NCBI RefSeq assembly: GCF_016495405.1
Contig: NZ_CP044522.1
Coordinates: 1,612,001 to 1,676,000, forward strand
Direction: 5' to 3'
DNA: 64,000 bases
From: Cobetia sp. cqz5-12
Lineage (GTDB): Bacteria; Pseudomonadota; Gammaproteobacteria; Pseudomonadales; Halomonadaceae
Shown piece by piece: positions 61,638 through 64,000 of the stretch (the first letter of the stretch is position 1; every line of letters starts with the position of its first letter). The translations under genes and the position numbers were made by a program. A model generated the notes under the pieces. It was given only the letters and a program-made list of their open reading frames with translations, did not search any database and was not told the origin of the DNA.

Positions 61638-63470
61638 TCACTCGCGCTCCACCCACGCCTTCCAGCCGCCGTACTCGCTGATGTCCGTCATCGGTAGGCC
61701 GCTGTCAGCGGAGACCGAGCAGATGAAGCCCGCGACCCAGCGGCCGTCTTCGAGCTCGATCTGACCCAGCCCCAGCGGGAAGGGGATGCCGGCGAGGAAG
61801 CTGCCGACACTGGCAATGGGCAGAGACCAGACCTCCAGCGCGATGCTGGTGCCGTCTTGCGGGGCGCGCAGCATGGCCGGTTTGGCGGGTGTCGCGTCAT
61901 CCAGTTGATAGAGGCGGTAGCTCGGGGCGCTGTGAGTGCGGGCGACCAGGCGAGCATCGCGCTGGGTGAGCTGATGATTGAGCGGCATGCCAGTGAGGTG
62001 CGCGCCGCAGACCGCGATCTCGACTCGGCCATTCTGCGCCATCGGCAGATCGCTGTCGGCGAGGCGAGCCTGGGGGCGGGCAACGGCGCTGGCGCCCAGC
62101 GGCAGCGCGAATTCCTTCTCGAGCAGCCGGGCGATGCTGAGCAGTTGCAGGTCTTCAAAGGCGGGCGCGAACAGTGTCACGCCGCCGGGCAGGCCCTGGC
62201 TGTTGAAACCGACCGGTACGGCCAGTGCGCTCAGGTCCAGCAGGTTCATGAAGTTGGTCCAGGTGCCAAGCTCCGAATTGACCGCGATCGGTGCCTCGGC
62301 CAGCTCCGCCTTGGTGGGTAGACGCGGCGTGGTCGGGGCCAGCATCACATCCACCTGCGCGAGCAGGGCATCGGCCTGACGGCGATATTCGGCCAGCTGA
62401 TAGCGCGCATCGAAGGCATCCACCGCCAGCGGCGTGGCGCCGCCGAGGGTGATCTCGCGCGTGACCGGATGCAGGGCCTCGGGATTGCGCTCGATCAGCT
62501 CGCGCACCGCGTGATAGCGCTCCGCCACCCACGGGCCTTCATACAGCAGACGCGCGGCGGCCAGTAGCGGGCTGCAATCCAGCTCGACCAGCTCGGCTCC
62601 CAGTGCCTTGCACTGACGAATTGCCGCTTCCATGTAGCCGCTGTAATCGGCGTCGGTGTGCCACTGGGTACGCGGCGGCACGCCGATACGCAGGCCGGTA
62701 AGGTCCGGCAGCACACCATAGGCCTGGCCGTGAACGGCGAAGTCATGCTCGCGCGCCCAGCGGTTGTCGGCATCGAACTGTGCGGTGACGGACAGCACGC
62801 GCGCGGCATCATCACAGCCCAGCGCGAAGATCGAGATGGTATCCAGGGTCGCGCAGGCCGGGACCACGCCGCCCGCGCTGAGCAGGCCGAGGGTCGGCTT
62901 CACGCCCACCAGATTGTTGAAACAGGCCGGCACACGACCGGAGCCCGCCGTGTCCGTGCCCAGCGCGAAGCTGACCTGGCCCTGGGCGGTGACGACGGCG
63001 GAGCCACTGCTGGAACCGCCCGGCACATAGGCGGGATCGAAGGCATTGGCCGGAGTACCGTAGACCGGCAGGGCGCGCTCACCGACCAGGCCGGTGGCAA
63101 ACTGATCAAGATTGGTCTTGCCCATCGGGATCGCGCCTGCCGCGATCAGCTGCTTGACCACGAAGGCGTCATCATCTGGCGTATAGGCGAATTCCGGGCA
63201 ACCGGCGGTGGTGGTGATGCCGGCGAGATCGATGTTGTCCTTGATCGCGAAGGGGATGCCGTAGAGCGGCAGTGACTCGGGCGCCACGGCGTCCAGACGC
63301 GCCAGATAGGGTTCCAGCTGATCTGCACTCAGGCGGGTGATCCAGGCGGCGTCTTGCTCGGGTTGTGCGGCCAGCAGTTCATTCACCAGCTGGCGTGGCG
63401 TCATCTCACCGGCCTGATAGGCCTTGCTCAGCGCCGTGATGCTCAGGTTGTGCGGGGTATGGGTCATCAT
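61638..63470 (-). CDS. atzF: Allophanate hydrolase
   Basis: AtzF hydrolyses allophanate to ammonia and carbon dioxide, the second step of the urea amidolyase pathway. The 610-residue protein is an amidase-signature enzyme: catalytic Lys in PFAIKDNIDLAG, the Ser pair in VPGGSSSGSAVV, and GTDTAGSGRVPACF. A C-terminal domain (about 480-610) of the allophanate hydrolase type ends with GGWKAWVERE. I take the ATG at 63470 with AGGAGA 7 bases upstream; a GTG at 63473 also overlaps the urea carboxylase stop. It is coupled to the urea carboxylase gene. Confidence 0.93.
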   Translation of the reverse strand: MMTHTPHNLSITALSKAYQAGEMTPRQLVNELLAAQPEQDAAWITRLSADQLEPYLARLDAVAPESLPLYGIPFAIKDNIDLAGITTTAGCPEFAYTPDDDAFVVKQLIAAGAIPMGKTNLDQFATGLVGERALPVYGTPANAFDPAYVPGGSSSGSAVVTAQGQVSFALGTDTAGSGRVPACFNNLVGVKPTLGLLSAGGVVPACATLDTISIFALGCDDAARVLSVTAQFDADNRWAREHDFAVHGQAYGVLPDLTGLRIGVPPRTQWHTDADYSGYMEAAIRQCKALGAELVELDCSPLLAAARLLYEGPWVAERYHAVRELIERNPEALHPVTREITLGGATPLAVDAFDARYQLAEYRRQADALLAQVDVMLAPTTPRLPTKAELAEAPIAVNSELGTWTNFMNLLDLSALAVPVGFNSQGLPGGVTLFAPAFEDLQLLSIARLLEKEFALPLGASAVARPQARLADSDLPMAQNGRVEIAVCGAHLTGMPLNHQLTQRDARLVARTHSAPSYRLYQLDDATPAKPAMLRAPQDGTSIALEVWSLPIASVGSFLAGIPFPLGLGQIELEDGRWVAGFICSVSADSGLPMTDISEYGGWKAWVERE

Positions 63471-64000
63471 CACAGCGTCTCCTCGGAAGACAGGGTCGAT
63501 TGGGCGTTGTCTGGTGCGCTGGCATCAGCGGGATCCGTGGTTTCCTCGGCGGTCGACAGCACGATCAGCGGCTGGCCGGGGGCGACACCGCTGCCTTCCT
63601 TGATCGGCAGGCGAACGACACGGCCTGCGGTGTGGGTGCGAATCTCGACTTCCATCTTCATCGACTCGACCAGCGCCACCACCTGGCCGGCCTCGACGAG
63701 ATCGCCCTCGGCGACCTCCAGCTTCCACAGGCTGCCGGTGACCGGTGTCTCGATGCCCAGCTCGTCATCGCTCAGGCTGTCGGCTTCCTGTACCTCGTTG
63801 ACCTGATCCTCGAAGGTGAACTGGCCGCGTGCATGCCAGTCGTCGATTTCCTGCTGGAAGGCGGCCTGACGACGTTCACGGAAGGCATCGGTCTCGGCCT
63901 GATGCTCGGCGATCTGCGCCTGGTAATCGGCGAGGCGAAAGCGCGTCTTCTCGATCTTGAGGTCGTAGCGTCCCTGAGGGTGATCACGACGGATCTGCTC
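63470..64000 (-). CDS. Urea carboxylase, C-terminal part (cut by the window edge)
   Basis: Only the last 176 codons are in the window; the frame is open at the right edge. The segment contains the linker RFRLADYQAQIAEHQAE and AFRERRQAAFQQEIDDW, typical of bacterial urea carboxylase, followed by the biotin carboxyl carrier domain with the biotinylated lysine in VESMKMEVEI and a short acidic tail. Urea carboxylase makes allophanate from urea, bicarbonate and ATP, and feeds AtzF. The stop overlaps the AtzF start, so both enzymes are co-translated. Confidence 0.93.
   Translation of the reverse strand, partial: EQIRRDHPQGRYDLKIEKTRFRLADYQAQIAEHQAETDAFRERRQAAFQQEIDDWHARGQFTFEDQVNEVQEADSLSDDELGIETPVTGSLWKLEVAEGDLVEAGQVVALVESMKMEVEIRTHTAGRVVRLPIKEGSGVAPGQPLIVLSTAEETTDPADASAPDNAQSTLSSEETL

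Overview
The window is about 60% G+C with long, tightly packed operons. It carries betaine- and phosphonate-linked metabolism, TRAP and siderophore transport, type VI secretion parts and an OsmC-YcaO protein. This suggests a marine or halophilic gammaproteobacterium of the Halomonadaceae, with Cobetia or Halomonas as the likeliest kind (inference from gene content, not a search). Two stretches, about 3.4-7.0 kb and 45.9-49.7 kb, are clearly A+T-richer than the rest and look acquired. I see no tRNA, rRNA, CRISPR array or intact insertion sequence.

Layout. 0-7.4 kb: edge of a type VI secretion (T6SS) locus with a partial thiolase-like gene, VgrG with a swapped A+T-rich tail, a large candidate effector, a convergent SUMF1-fold lipoprotein (candidate immunity protein) and a PAAR tip protein. 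7.6-9.1 kb: a double-ABM monooxygenase and a KduD-like dehydrogenase whose catalytic lysine codon reads Glu. 9.4-16.4 kb: a complete 2-aminoethylphosphonate (2-AEP) locus, phnR-phnS-phnT-phnUV-phnW-phnX, with two identical 12-bp palindromes as probable PhnR operators. 16.7-22.3 kb: EamA transporter, polyol dehydrogenase with an NCS1 permease, and an RcnB-like His-rich protein. 22.3-28.8 kb: XRE-cupin regulator, TRAP transporter, LDH2-family reductase and ADP-ribosylglycohydrolase. 29.6-31.2 kb: four tandem paralogous small secreted proteins, each built from three copies of a roughly 20-residue motif, of no family I recognise.

31.5-41.4 kb: a second phosphonate locus. An Opp/Dpp-type ABC transporter, an alkaline-phosphatase-superfamily hydrolase and a LysR regulator face tmpA-tmpB, the oxidative pathway for 2-trimethylaminoethylphosphonate (TMAEP), which ends in glycine betaine plus phosphate. 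41.4-45.8 kb: LysR regulator with divergent reductase and SDR genes, then a BdlA-like PAS-PAS-MCP protein. 45.9-49.5 kb: a frameshifted ferredoxin-domain remnant, then an A+T-rich two-gene unit of a superfamily-1 helicase and an unknown partner, a candidate defence system. 49.7-54.8 kb: OsmC-YcaO protein, then LysR, SDR and DJ-1/PfpI genes, the last two sharing a duplicated promoter element. 54.9-61.3 kb: ferric-siderophore ABC operon and TonB-dependent receptor under a near-perfect Fur box. 61.6-64 kb: allophanate hydrolase and the C-terminal end of urea carboxylase.

Together the genes describe a bacterium that harvests phosphorus, nitrogen and compatible solute from two organophosphonates by two chemistries (PhnWX hydrolysis and TmpAB oxidation), scavenges iron and urea, and carries exchangeable competition and defence modules.
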